Part shown: piece by piece, positions 54,285 through 64,000 of the stretch
How positions within the stretch are numbered: the first letter of the stretch is position 1
Layout: every line of letters begins with the position of its first letter
Assembly: GCF_963678635.1 (NCBI RefSeq)
Contig: NC_087070.1
Location: 11,194,539 to 11,258,538, forward strand
Length of the DNA stretch: 64,000 nucleotides
Origin: Symsagittifera roscoffensis
Lineage: Eukaryota; Xenacoelomorpha; Acoela; Convolutidae
Direction: 5' to 3'
Translations under genes and position numbers: made by a program
The notes under the pieces: model-generated
Told to the model about the DNA's origin: nothing
Databases searched by the model: none
What the model saw: only the letters and a program-made list of their open reading frames with translations

Positions 54285-54935
54285 AAGTTTCAGTTTTAAG
54301 CGTTAGTCGTTAATTATATAATAGTTTTAGTCACCAGCGGATTTAAGGGTGGGGGAGGGCGGTGGCTGACCCCTTTTTTCTCAGGGATTCGACCCGCTGC
54401 CGTCTCAAATGGTCCCACTTTTGTACTAATTTGAGATATCCATTTTTGGCTGACGGGTCCTAAAAAATTCTAAAAGGCTTTGGGTGACAACATTTCCAAA
54501 ATTTGAGGTGGTAGCGCGCGCCAAAAAACGCGACTTTTTGGCCAACGTTTTCTAAAATTTTCATTTTTTTGCCTGTAAATGTTTCAAAATTTTAACTGTG
54601 GCGCAGAAAATCTGGCCAAAACAGAGTCTTTTTGGTGCTTTGAGAGCGGACGGAAAATCAATTTAGTCAATCTTAAAAAAGGTTCCCAAAACTTTCGAAA
54701 GCTTTTTGAAATCCATCCCCTCTTCTCGTGAATATCCTAGATCCGCCCCTGGTGTTAGCACCTGTTTTTCTGAAAGCAAAAAAAAGCTATTGTATACAAT
54801 AAAAAATATTTATGAGTTCTTTTTATTAGCAAATTTTAAATAATTATAGCACATTTTACTAGATTATAATCGATGTTCATATGATCACTTTTTTGATACA
54901 AATAAAATCGATTATAATCCTTTTAAAGTGCCGTT
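54285..54935. mobile_element. AATCGATTATAATC-type element, split by a MITE
   Basis: CAGTTTTAAGCGTTAGTCGT at 54292 matches CAGTTTTAAGCGTTAATTAT at 29248, and ATCGATTATAATCC occurs at 54907-54920. The hAT MITE copy 4 lies between these parts. Confidence 0.45.
54332..54751 (+). mobile_element. hAT-type MITE, copy 4
   Basis: It starts CACCAGCGGATTTAAGG and ends AGATCCGCCCCTG, 420 bp. GTTTTAGT and GTGTTAGC are a 6-of-8 target-duplication match. The GCGCGCGCCAAAAAACGCG block is present. Confidence 0.8.
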
Positions 54936-54989
54936 TTGTCTTGGACCTTCATCTAATTTATTTTTATTACACCCTTTTTCAACGGTTTG

Positions 54990-55375
54990 CTCGGGTTGAC
55001 AAAACAAGCTAGCCCTGCAATTATCATTCATGGAAAATTGCTTGCCATACAATTCCTTTCTATTCCTTAGAAACAAACTGTGTGAGCTGTATGACTAGTT
55101 TTTTTTTAATTTGAATTTTTTTGACTAGCTTTTTTGCCATGAACGGAATTGTTCTACAAGAACTTTTCCGTAGAATGAAACAAAAACTTCTTTAGTGTGT
55201 TTTGTTCTGCATATTGCCTTTTGCCCTAAAACACAAAAAAAAACAAAAGTTTTCTCAGACAAAAAAAAAACAATAATTTGAATGACAGAAAAATTTTCCA
55301 TAAAACTACGTTTTTGAATATGCCCAGCAAGTAAGTTGATCTACTGAAAATTACAAATTTTTAGTTCAAAAATCG
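54990..55375. mobile_element. CCCGGGTTGAC family fragment
   Basis: CTCGGGTTGACAAAACAAGC opens it. ATACAATTCC and GAATTGT-type repeats follow, and AGTAAGTTGATCTACTGAAA at 55330 matches AGTAAGTTGATCTAAATCAC at about 807. No right terminus was seen. Confidence 0.55.
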
Positions 55376-55474
55376 TAATTTTTTTTGTGTAGGGCTATGA
55401 GTCCTCCATTACAAAAAAAACTCCATGGTTGAAAACTGAGGCCCAAGTCTTGGACATATATAGGTTCAAGGTTC

Positions 55475-55510
55475 ATTTACGAGGCCAAAGTGTGGCCTCG
55501 TAATGAATCA
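55475..55510. repeat. Short palindrome TTACGAGGCCA-TGGCCTCGTAA
   Basis: Perfect 11-bp arms with the spacer AAGTG. The arm sequence also occurs at 30695 and at about 57125, which suggests the end of another inverted-repeat family. Confidence 0.75.
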
Positions 55511-57140
55511 CATTTTGTTGTTCTTAGGTCCCTGGAATTTTAGATAGAAGTCCCTAAACATGTTCATTTTTTGTCGGAAAGAAAAGAGAAAATGAAAGAA
55601 CAAAAGAAAGAAAGCGTCTTGATGCGGAATCCGCAAAAAATTCACAAAACACAGCAATATTTATTATCTGTTATTTAAAAATATTCAGGCGTCGCAGAAA
55701 ATTTTGGTTTTTGTGTTTAAAAGACTGGGTCTGGACTACTTTGAAATTTGAAACTACTGCAAGCAAAAAAATGCAAGAGGATGTTATGTTCCAGGGGCGG
55801 ATTTTCAAAAAAAAATTGAAAATTTTGTCGATTTTTTGTTTTAAGTCGACCAAATTGTTTTACCGAGCACTCCCGAAACCCTTAAAAGACCCTGTTTTGG
55901 CTCAATTTTGCGTGCCGCAGGCAAAACTTTGAAAAAAGGCCAAAAACGGTATTTTTTTAAGGCATTTTTAAAACAATTTCACCAAAAAAATGCAATTTTT
56001 TGGTGCGCGCTCTCCCCTTAAACTTAGTATATATTGACGCTGAAGGCGCTTTTAGAAAGTTTTTAGGGTCCGTCACTAAACATGGATATGTCTACCAATA
56101 CAAAACAGTACAAAAGGTGGACTCTGTGAGTCGGCAGGGGGTCGAATCTCTAAGGGGGGTGGGGCGTCCGCTCATTTGCTCAACTTGGGATGAATAAATG
56201 GCGCAAACATTCTTCTCTAAAACACTTGTGGCGTTGGCAAGAATAATTGGTCCGTGAAGTCGTTCCAATTTGAAATGAAATTAGCTAATTGATCGAGACA
56301 TTGACATTCTGTACTTAGATGCAAATATTTGTACTAGGATGAGAGAAATTAGAGTAGAGCAAAACTAAAAACACCGCTTGAAGTTTGTAAAATTCATGAG
56401 AACTCAAAAGTGAAAAACTGGGAAAATGGAAAAAGTAAAATTTAAAATCCGAGTAGCGGGCTAGTACAGAGATTTACTATTAGTTTAGTCATTTTTATTT
56501 AGTTCTTTCAGTTGTTGCTGACGCTCAAGTTTGATTCATATGGTTCTTACAGGTGCCAAGCCTATCATCAATCATCTATGCAGAATACGCGCGATCTATA
56601 TCAGAGCTGGAATTGAGTAATTGAGTAGTTATTGAATTCAAGGATTAGGGATAACTTTATTTTACCTTCCTGATCACTGTAACGACTTTGACCTTGAAAA
56701 AAAATTATTATTGCTTTTTTGATGACTATGGCCAAAGAGAGAACAAGAATAGCCGGTTACTGTGCAAGTAGCACAGAATGTTCCGGCCATCGTTTTAAAA
56801 AATAGAAGCAAAATTTGTCAAAAAGGAGCAGAACACGAAACTGGGCATAAGGTTTATTCGACAGCCATACTAAAATATGCAAATTGAAAAAGAAATTTTG
56901 TACAAAAATTATTAGAAAAATTAAAAAAATCGAACCATTACGAGTCAAAATTTTGCACTGGATAGGCGTACAATTTTGTGTCTGTATGATCCTGAATTCC
57001 AGAGACAAGTCTTTAAACATGTTAAAATTTTGACGGAACAATCAAAGTGAACGAAAGAACAAAAAAATAACAAAGGGAGCGTCCGTGTTGTGGGATCCGC
57101 TTACAATGCACAAAAAGCACAGTTTGGCCTCGTAATGACA
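55485..57140. repeat. Direct duplication with GGAACAAAAGAAAG-type blocks
   Basis: CCTGGAATTTTAGATAGAAG...CTAAACATGTTCATTTTTTG then CGGAA...GAACAAAAGAAAG...GCGTC at 55530-55640 matches CCTGAATTCCAGAGACAAGT...TTAAACATGTTAAAATTTTG then CGGAAC...GAACAAAAAAATA...GCGTC at 56990-57085. MITE copy 5 lies between them. Confidence 0.6.
55792..56178 (-). mobile_element. hAT-type MITE, copy 5 (reverse orientation)
   Basis: CAGGGGCGGATTTTC starts at 55792. The block GGTCGAATCTCTAAGGGGGG at 56140 is the reverse complement of the GACCCCCTGCCG end in the other copies. The right terminus is damaged (GTCCGCTCATTTG), and no target duplication is evident. Confidence 0.7.
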
Positions 57141-57464
57141 GGTTTAGAATTATTTTTTCAATTTTTTTGATTTTTGAAAAATTTGACTCCAAAGAGGCAC
57201 TAAAGTACTGAAAGTAAAGTAACGTTACCCAACTAAAACTTATTTCTACGGTTCAAATTCAGCCATTGCAAGCTTTTAAGCAATTAATTAATTAAAATAA
57301 ATCTACTCGCTCGCTTTATTCGCTCGAACTAAAAAAAATTCAAAATTTTTAAATCGGTTTTTCTCGACACTGAGAAATTTTTTCAAAATTTTTTGATGTG
57401 GTTCGAATCACGACCTGAAAGGTTTGAATATGATTTATCACTAAATCGAGTCCGATGATTATTT

Positions 57465-58255
57465 GTGGTACTTGATTTCGCCTGGAAAACAAAAAAACTT
57501 AAACACAGGAATACAAAGTTCCTCCCGATTTTCACTGGTCGGAACAAAAATCATAACATGAAAAAATTCGTTACGAAACAGTTCGGGGTCGTGTGCACTA
57601 TTTTTTTAAATCTTAAGCTGATTTTGTTTCGAACGAATTTGATTGGCTGAATTTAGCCCATCGAGTTTAAGTCCAACACGGCCAATCCTTTCAATCTACA
57701 TTACCAGCAGATAAAAAATTAGCCGAAGTTTAAAAAAAACTTTTTAATTGTTAGTTACTTGTCAAATTTTTACCAGACAAGAAATCATTAGCAATTTGGC
57801 TTCAACGAAACAAAAGTCCTACATTTTTCGTCAGTTCGGATAATAGTTTTAGCCAATCAGATTCAATCACAAAAACTGAGTCAAACTATAGAAACAAAAA
57901 TATTTTGGGCCAATAGTTGCATTAGATCCCAGTTAGATTTCTATTAACTAACTATAGCTAAGAGTAACATGTGTAAATTTTGTTTAAAAGAAGTATATAT
58001 ACTTTTAAAGCTAGTGACATTCTTTTTTTTAAATTATACTGGCAGTTATTGATCAAATTGCAATCAGAGCTTTCTGTTATAAATGTAAAACATGGTCTGA
58101 AATTGTTTAATACGACCACAAACGGTTTTTTCACACTAAACTTTTGTAACTAAACCCTTATTGTTCTAAGAAAATTGAAAATTGGGCAGAAACTTTGTAT
58201 TCGAATGAATTTTACTATTTTTTGTTTTCCAAGTAAAATCAGGTACAACAAAAAT
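57465..58255. mobile_element. Inverted-repeat element of about 790 bp
   Basis: GTACTTGATTTCGCCTGGAA followed by AACAAAAAAAC at 57470 is inverted at 58195-58255 (GTACCTGATTTTACTTGGAA on the minus strand). Both arms continue with GAATACAAAGTT and CCCGATTTTC or CCCAATTTTC. A third arm copy lies at 19190-19248. The interior has no ORF of note. Confidence 0.6.
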
Positions 58256-58617
58256 TATCATAAAAATTGAGTGATAATCAAAATTGAAGCATTTTGAACG
58301 TTTTTCGAACAGTTTTTGAACATATTCAAATGTTTTCTTAAGTTTCGAGAAAAATTGGTTTAAAAATTTGAGATTTACTCTAATTTTGAGCAAGTAACTC
58401 GAACGAGTAACGCACGAAAATGGACTTTCAATCTAAGTAAATTTAAATTTACTTTCAAAATATATAGATTTTGGATGCTCCGATTACCCTTTCCTTGAAG
58501 TGGAACCAGATATAAACTATATTTATTCTTTGGTTATAAATTGGATATTTCATCTCTATAAAATATTTAAAATTAACCAATCACGATTCATCTAACTAAC
58601 AAACCACTTATTTGTAA

Positions 58618-58645
58618 GTGCTGAAATTACTTGTAATTTCAGCAC
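58618..58645. repeat. Perfect 13-bp hairpin
   Basis: GTGCTGAAATTAC, TT, GTAATTTCAGCAC. It stands just upstream of the leader of the gag element and may mark its LTR or an unrelated inverted-repeat end. Confidence 0.9.
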
Positions 58646-60100
58646 AAGAGAGATTTGAACTTAACTTAGAACTTAGTTACCTCTCCAAGAGAACTTCAGC
58701 AGCCGCAACAAACCAGTATACCCTAGATCTATTGAGCCTAGCAGAGACTAGTTAAACACCCTGAGACTAGATAGTATAAGAGTAAGATTAGGATCGGTAT
58801 TAGACTAAGAAGTTGCACGAATCTATCCGGCCGAAAATAAGATAGCGTGACGAGCAGACGGTGTACCCTATCCGAAATTACTCTATGAGTTAACCACATC
58901 GGTCCTAACTCATCTGGTGCGACCATAAGTCTCGAAAAAGACCTTAATAGCTTAGAATCAACCAAAAATAGATTAGAATTTAGACAAAACATTTTCAAAA
59001 TGTTATACGACGATAATTTAATCGAAATGTCTCTACGACTCAATAGATCAGAGCCAATATTCCGAACGATAACAGAACTACCCTGAATCATAAGAAGACC
59101 TCGAACCAGAGACGACATACGACAAAGTAAAAACTTACCATATAGTTATATGATAGTACGGCAAAAGCCAACACAAACTTTTATATTTAGAATTTTATTA
59201 GCAATGAATTTAGATTTTCATTTGCAAACATAAAATCTTGAAGTCAATCTTCATGATCATTTCAGGCGCTAAACAAAATTATTAATATACAATAACGATT
59301 GATAAAAAGATCTCAGATCGTTTTCCTAAATTCTGCAGTATTATATAAAACATGTTTGGAAAATATTTATTGAAAATCAAAACAAAAATTAGTAGCATGA
59401 CAATAAATTGTTAGTAATCATAAAATCATCAGTTGTCCCAGCTACATCACCTAAACATAACAGCAATCATAAGCTCACTAATATCATTAAAACACTAAAT
59501 CTTTTTCTTAAACAAATTTAAACCATTTTAAACTTAAATTCACTTAATTTTAAAATCAGATCATCAAGGCCTATCCTTGGATCAAAAAGAACAATTTTGT
59601 TCTCCCCCACCCACTTAGCAAGTGTCTAACGACCTCAAACGTCGAATCACTATCCAACCCTTTCAAAAAATTAAGACTAATAGAAATTTTTGAACAAAAC
59701 TAATCATTCAAATTAGGATAAACAGTGAAGAACTTCGGTTATTCATCCTTCACTTGAACCCTCCTCTTACCAGACCCAGGATAAATCTTAGGCTTAGTAA
59801 GTTTAAAATAGTATCTAACGAACTACTTGCGTTCTAATTATACCTGAACCTTGTGGATCGATTTACTTTTCTCCAACCCTTGAACACAATCACTACCCCT
59901 AAGTAAGATTAAGTAAGTTAACACCTTAGCTTATATTAGCCACGAGAAAGTAAAAAATCATTCTTCGGAATCGATATACTTTTCTCTCCAACCCTGAACA
60001 AATAGACCCAGGTTAAGCTAACCAAAAAAATCGTAAGGACTAACAGTTTAAGAAAGTAGAAATCATCTAACAACTTTTTGGATCCCTCATCCTAAACCTT
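58646..60100 (+). other. Leader/LTR region of the gag element
   Basis: This region precedes the gag ORFs and is less AT-rich than its surroundings. GATCGATTTACTTTTCTCCA then ACCCTTGAAC at 59859 recurs as ATCGATATACTTTTCTCTCC then AACCCTGAAC at 59969, a direct repeat 110 bp apart. LTR limits cannot be set because the 3' LTR lies outside the window. A 126-codon minus-strand ORF (58738-59118) has no recognised domain. Confidence 0.5.
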
Positions 60101-60568
60101 ATGTCATTTAAAAATCTAGGAAACAAACAAACAATCGTTTTACACAACTGTGAAATTGATAACAAAAAATACGATCTTGTAATCACACCTCATACACAAA
60201 CAGTTGGATACATTAGAACAAAACGACAAACAATAAAAAGAAAAATAATAAACAAACAAAGACAAATCACACTAAAAAGATTTTCAAAAAATAGAAACGC
60301 ATTTTCAGAATCAGAAGCCAGCAATTTAGATGAACTTTATAAATTAAAAAAATCAATTGATAAAAATTGTCCCATTCACGATCAATTATATTTTTCCGAC
60401 TCAGAAACAACTTCAAATTCATCAAAAAGAGAGAAAAGAAGAATAAAAAAGCAAAATAAACACAAACCAGTACACTTGTATAATTGGAATCAACCAATTA
60501 GACACATCGATAGTTACTTATTAACAGTCATTAAACGAAAAAATGAGCCAAACACACACTCCAAGTGA
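60101..60568 (+). CDS. Small basic ORF upstream of gag
   Basis: 155 codons starting MSFKNLGNKQTIVLHNCEI, with Lys/Arg-rich segments (KRQTIKRKIINKQRQITLKR; KREKRRIKKQNKHK) and an acidic cluster SDSETTSNSS. No family is recognised. It overlaps the start of the gag ORF by 26 bases in another frame, an arrangement that suggests coupled translation. Its intact reading and the same A-rich codon use as the downstream gag support a shared origin. Confidence 0.6.
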   Translation: MSFKNLGNKQTIVLHNCEIDNKKYDLVITPHTQTVGYIRTKRQTIKRKIINKQRQITLKRFSKNRNAFSESEASNLDELYKLKKSIDKNCPIHDQLYFSDSETTSNSSKREKRRIKKQNKHKPVHLYNWNQPIRHIDSYLLTVIKRKNEPNTHSK

Positions 60569-63182
60569 AGATAGTCCAGATGACGACGATATCTACCCCT
60601 TCCTCGTAGATGCACCCGATAATAGAAGACAACACGATCTTTGCAAGAACTTACTCCTAAATTTGTTTGAACCCGGAATTAGCCCATGTAAAGCAGAGTT
60701 CCCAGATGTAAAAATCAAAAGACAAATTATTGATCATTACCTGAAAGATATATGTAATTTAACACAACAATACGGAATCTACACCATAGAATTCAGTACA
60801 CCAAACCTGAATCACCGCAAATATGTAATTCAAACAGACGATCTTGACTTAGAATTTTCAAAAGTATTCTTAGAATATATAAAAAGCATACAATATCATA
60901 ACTCACAAAGAGCAAACTCCATATTTACTAATGAAGTTTTTGCAATAATATATAGTTATATTTCAATATTAGAAAATGAAATCCCAATCCCAAATGTCTC
61001 ACCGACAGAGACATCCAAACATATAAGGGTACGACATGAAATCACACTATTTTCAACTTTCCTACATATAATTAAAGAAAATTTCACTAAAGACGAAGTT
61101 TCACAACATACAAAACATGACTTACAACAAATTTTGGCATGGTTTACAATAGATTATTTCACACATAATATAGATTTAATTTCACAAGCAAGAAAAAATT
61201 TCAGACCTCAAAATTAAAACGATGATACCGCCGTCACAGAACAATCAGACTACGTTTGGGACCCCGAATGGTCTCATCATGCATTCATAAATATCCCACA
61301 ATCAATCTCAAGTCAAGCAATAAGTACAATATCTTATACAAGAGATTATGTAAGAGTAGTACCTTTAACCATTGATGCAACACCATTAAACTACAATACA
61401 TTTTTACCTGATACGCGAAATAACAGTTTAAATTCAACCGTCATACACAATGAAAACCTTAATGGAACTAGGAACCTTACACAACAAGATATTCAAACAC
61501 CATCACACTTCATAAATGAAGAAATCGTCCAAACAACAACAACTACACAACAAAGTATTTCACCGATACGTCCAAATTTAACAACACCAAAAAATACAAA
61601 CACTTCACTAGCACAAGTAACCTTACAATCAACCGTTAAACCTTCGGTTGCTCCAAAATATTCACAAATGGATTATCAAACATATAAACCTATGACAGTA
61701 CCGTCAAAAACACGAAGAACGTTCACAAGAAACACTTTTGCAGAACACAATTATAATTACGCACATTCATCAAAAACAAACTATCCCCCACGAAAAAATA
61801 ATAATAATCAGATAAGATCTCACTATTGGGATAACCCAATGGCAACAACCAACTCAGTAAATTTTCAAACTAACTCACATCCTCCACAGGATCGTAGTGA
61901 AAATTACCCATTCTTTCAACAAAATAAAAATAAAAAGCAAGCACCTCATCATACGGATTATTTATCCTCCGATGATGATTATTTACAACCAGATGTATTT
62001 GCACCATATACTCAAGAATATCGCGGACAAGGAGTACAAAAACCACATACATATCATAGAATTTTTTCTCCACATCCAACAGATACACAAAATCAACAAC
62101 CAATACAAATGCAAAACCCAACTAATACACAATCTTTTCAACCAATTCAGCCACAAAACCCAATGATCACACACTCGTATCAACCAACTCAAATGCAAAA
62201 TGAAATACCACTCCCATATTACCTTCAACAACACGAAATAACAAAAAATCAACCTTCAAATTTTTCACAAATGCAAAATGCCGCAGAATCACTACAAATG
62301 ACAATGAATCTATACCTTATGGGTGGATCATCAATAACATCAAACAAACCATTAATGGTATTCACAGGAACATACCCTGAATATTCTGTAGAAGATTATT
62401 TAAATGCAGTAACAGCAAATTTAATTTTAAATATAGGACCTGAACCAATTAATATGCCACTAAATCAAAATTGGATACATCGACGCACAGCGTTGATACA
62501 AACAACCTTAGATGGCGCAGCCCAAAAATGGTTTTCAGTATTGCCAATAGAAATAAAATCAAATTGGAAAAGATTTACACAAGAATTTTCAAAAATGTTT
62601 GACTCCGAAAGAAATAAACAATACCAAAGAGTTTTATGTAATGAAATTCATAGATTACCAAATGAAACCATCAAACAATTAGCAGTACGTATCGAAACAC
62701 TAGTTCGAAAAGCATATTCATTAAATACACATGACTACAAAAACACAAAGATGACAGAAATTTTAATGATGACCTTAACACCTCAATTAAGGAAAATAGA
62801 AATAAAAAAGAGAGCATCTCACCCTTCCTCAATTCGAGAACCCAATTTAGATTTTCGAAAACTAGTAGACAAACTAGAGCAAGCGGAAATCACAATGAAA
62901 CTTGAAGAAACAGAAAATCTGAAGTTACAATATGTTAATCGAATTGAAACAAATACCACAAATATCAATAACATACAGGAATCAGATACAGACCTCGTTG
63001 AAAAAATCACTGAAAAACTAAATATTTATGAAAAACATCCAAACTTTAAAGGCAAACCATCTTTCAAAAAATGGTGTAATTATTGCCGACGATACGGACA
63101 TAGTATTTCTGAATGTAGACAAAAACAACAGGATAACCTCAAAAATATAAAGAACCAAATAAATCATTCTATCAATACATGA
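60543..63182 (+). CDS. Young retroelement gag, one frame with an in-frame TAA
   Basis: The frame is open from 60543 (MSQTHTPSEDSPDDDD) to the TGA at 63180, except for one TAA at 61215-61217. Part 1 (224 codons) is acidic, then mixed helical. After the TAA the frame goes on without a start codon for 150 codons before the first Met at 61668. The segment from 61668 has a Gln/Pro-rich region with repeated PIQ/QMQNP words, then the capsid part with LDGAAQKWFSVLP, WKRFTQEFSKMF and HRLPNETIKQLAVRIETL, and a CCHC knuckle CNYCRRYGHSISEC near 63080. The W-F and F-x-x-x-F spacing fits Ty3/gypsy-type gag. The superfamily cannot be fixed without RT. Confidence 0.85.
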
Positions 63183-63586
63183 AGAAAGATCAAAATCTAC
63201 CAAACAAAAATGTGTACAGCAACAACAGTTCAGGAAAACCACTTCCGAACAATACCAATTACACGAGAAATCAATCACCATATAACTCAAGTTATAGAGG
63301 AAGATCACCAGAACGAAGAAATACACAAAATTCTTCACAAAATCATTACAATCGACCAAATAGTCGAAATAACTACTCCAGATCAAATTCAAATACAACA
63401 CAATTTGTTTCTAGATCTAATTCTCAATCAAACACAAGAAATAAATACTATCCAAACAATCAATCACGAAACTCATCATATAATAGAAATAGAAACTATT
63501 CAAATAATCGAAATAGAAGTTATTCGAACAACCGAAATCAGAATTACCCGAACAATCGATCAAGAAATAACTCATATAACAGATAA
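63135..63586 (+). CDS. Asn/Ser/Arg-rich gag C-terminal tail, frame -1
   Basis: The frame one base back is open from about 63135 and overlaps the end of the gag frame. Its first ATG (63179) overlaps the gag TGA as ATGA. It encodes a low-complexity tail of NNRNRSYSNNRNQNYPNN type and stops at the TAA 63584-63586. The same composition continues downstream in the original frame, so the tail seems to have been shifted by one indel and restored by a second. Such basic, Asn/Arg-rich tails bind RNA in many gag proteins. Confidence 0.7.
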
Positions 63587-64000
63587 TTATCAAAACAGAT
63601 CACGAAACAATTCACAAAATCGACATTCAAGTTATAATAATCGATATAGAAATTGTTCTCAATCACCACATAGAAATAATAACCATTATAATAATTCTAA
63701 ACATCGCCACAGAAGTAGTACACCCAAACATCAAAGACATATTAATCAAGTACAATCAAATGAAGAAACAACATCAGACCCCCCAGGTATTGACGACACA
63801 GGAAATAACGAACTACAACTAAATCAAATAAACTGTGGATCATCAGACACAGAAAGTGATACAGAAAACACTCTCTCCATAAATATGATAGCAGTCGAAA
63901 ACGACTACGAACGTATTATATATGAACAACCTTTTTCATCACATATATATGAAAATCAATTAGAACTCCTTCACAATTATTATATTGAACCTATCCATAC
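63582..64000 (+). CDS. Continuation of gag/pol, open at the window end
   Basis: From 63582 the original gag frame reads DNYQNRSRNNSQNRHSSYNN and onward without a stop to 64000. After the Asn-rich part the composition becomes acidic (SNEETTSDPPGIDDTGNNEL; SDTESDTENTL) and then more ordered (AVENDYERIIYEQPF). The protease would be expected next. No D-S/T-G motif is reached before the window ends. Confidence 0.7.

Noticed and set aside
58738..59118. 126-codon minus-strand ORF with a hydrophobic C-terminus
   Set aside because: It runs against the direction of the retroelement leader in which it lies, and no motif supports it.
61983..63401. Minus-strand ORFs opposite the gag element
   Set aside because: Antisense shadows of the A-rich gag frame.
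60543..63586. Non-standard genetic code as explanation of in-frame TAA/TGA
   Set aside because: The host PLAT exons read through with no internal stops of any kind, and the older retroelements carry stops of all three types, so ordinary decay or recoding is simpler.

Overview
The window is nuclear DNA from a multicellular eukaryote, very probably an invertebrate animal whose phylum I cannot fix. It is AT-rich, has no operon-like gene spacing, and shows one clear host gene: a plus-strand multi-PLAT-domain gene (LOXHD1-like) with small exons and GT-AG introns from under 1 kb to about 15 kb. Almost everything else is mobile-element sequence in several states of decay. I found no rRNA, CRISPR array, phage or bacterial gene.

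Layout. 1-2111: a CCCGGGTTGAC-ended inverted-repeat element carrying a 948-bp tandem duplication. 2190-2660 and 14156-15790: the two halves of one dispersed host repeat, split by a nested stack. The stack is an old Ty3/gypsy element with LTRs of more than 2 kb (2661-14155), and a Copia element (Copia-1, plus strand, 8512-13816) sits inside its right LTR. 16660-18560: a second copy of the host repeat. 19249-24380: Copia-2 on the minus strand, the better preserved Copia, with LTRs, initiator-tRNA-type primer site, polypurine tract, gag-protease, integrase, RT and RNase H. 25014-25954: another CCCGGGTTGAC element. 26.6-28.4 kb: C/G-rich tracts, a long palindrome and a hAT-type MITE.

28655-52509: the PLAT gene. 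Six exons encode two PLAT domains, with introns at matching places and phases in both. The last intron (37252-52323) holds a CCCGGGTTGAC element, a tRNA-like sequence, and a degenerate BEL/Pao element (about 38.9-51.2 kb) whose 5' LTR was split by a second gypsy element (38949-42353) with a 5-bp target duplication. A 631-bp unit in the BEL leader is triplicated at near identity. The final PLAT exon is interrupted by a hAT MITE with a perfect 8-bp target duplication, and the MITE supplies the present stop codon.

52.5-58.6 kb: MITEs, a 60-bp minisatellite and inverted repeats. 58.6-64.0 kb: leader and gag of a much younger LTR-type retroelement whose reading frame is open to the window end apart from two in-frame stops and a pair of apparent compensating frameshifts.

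The only genes that work together here are the exons of the PLAT gene. The retroelement modules (gag, protease, integrase, RT, RNase H) belong to separate elements, and all but the last show disabling lesions.
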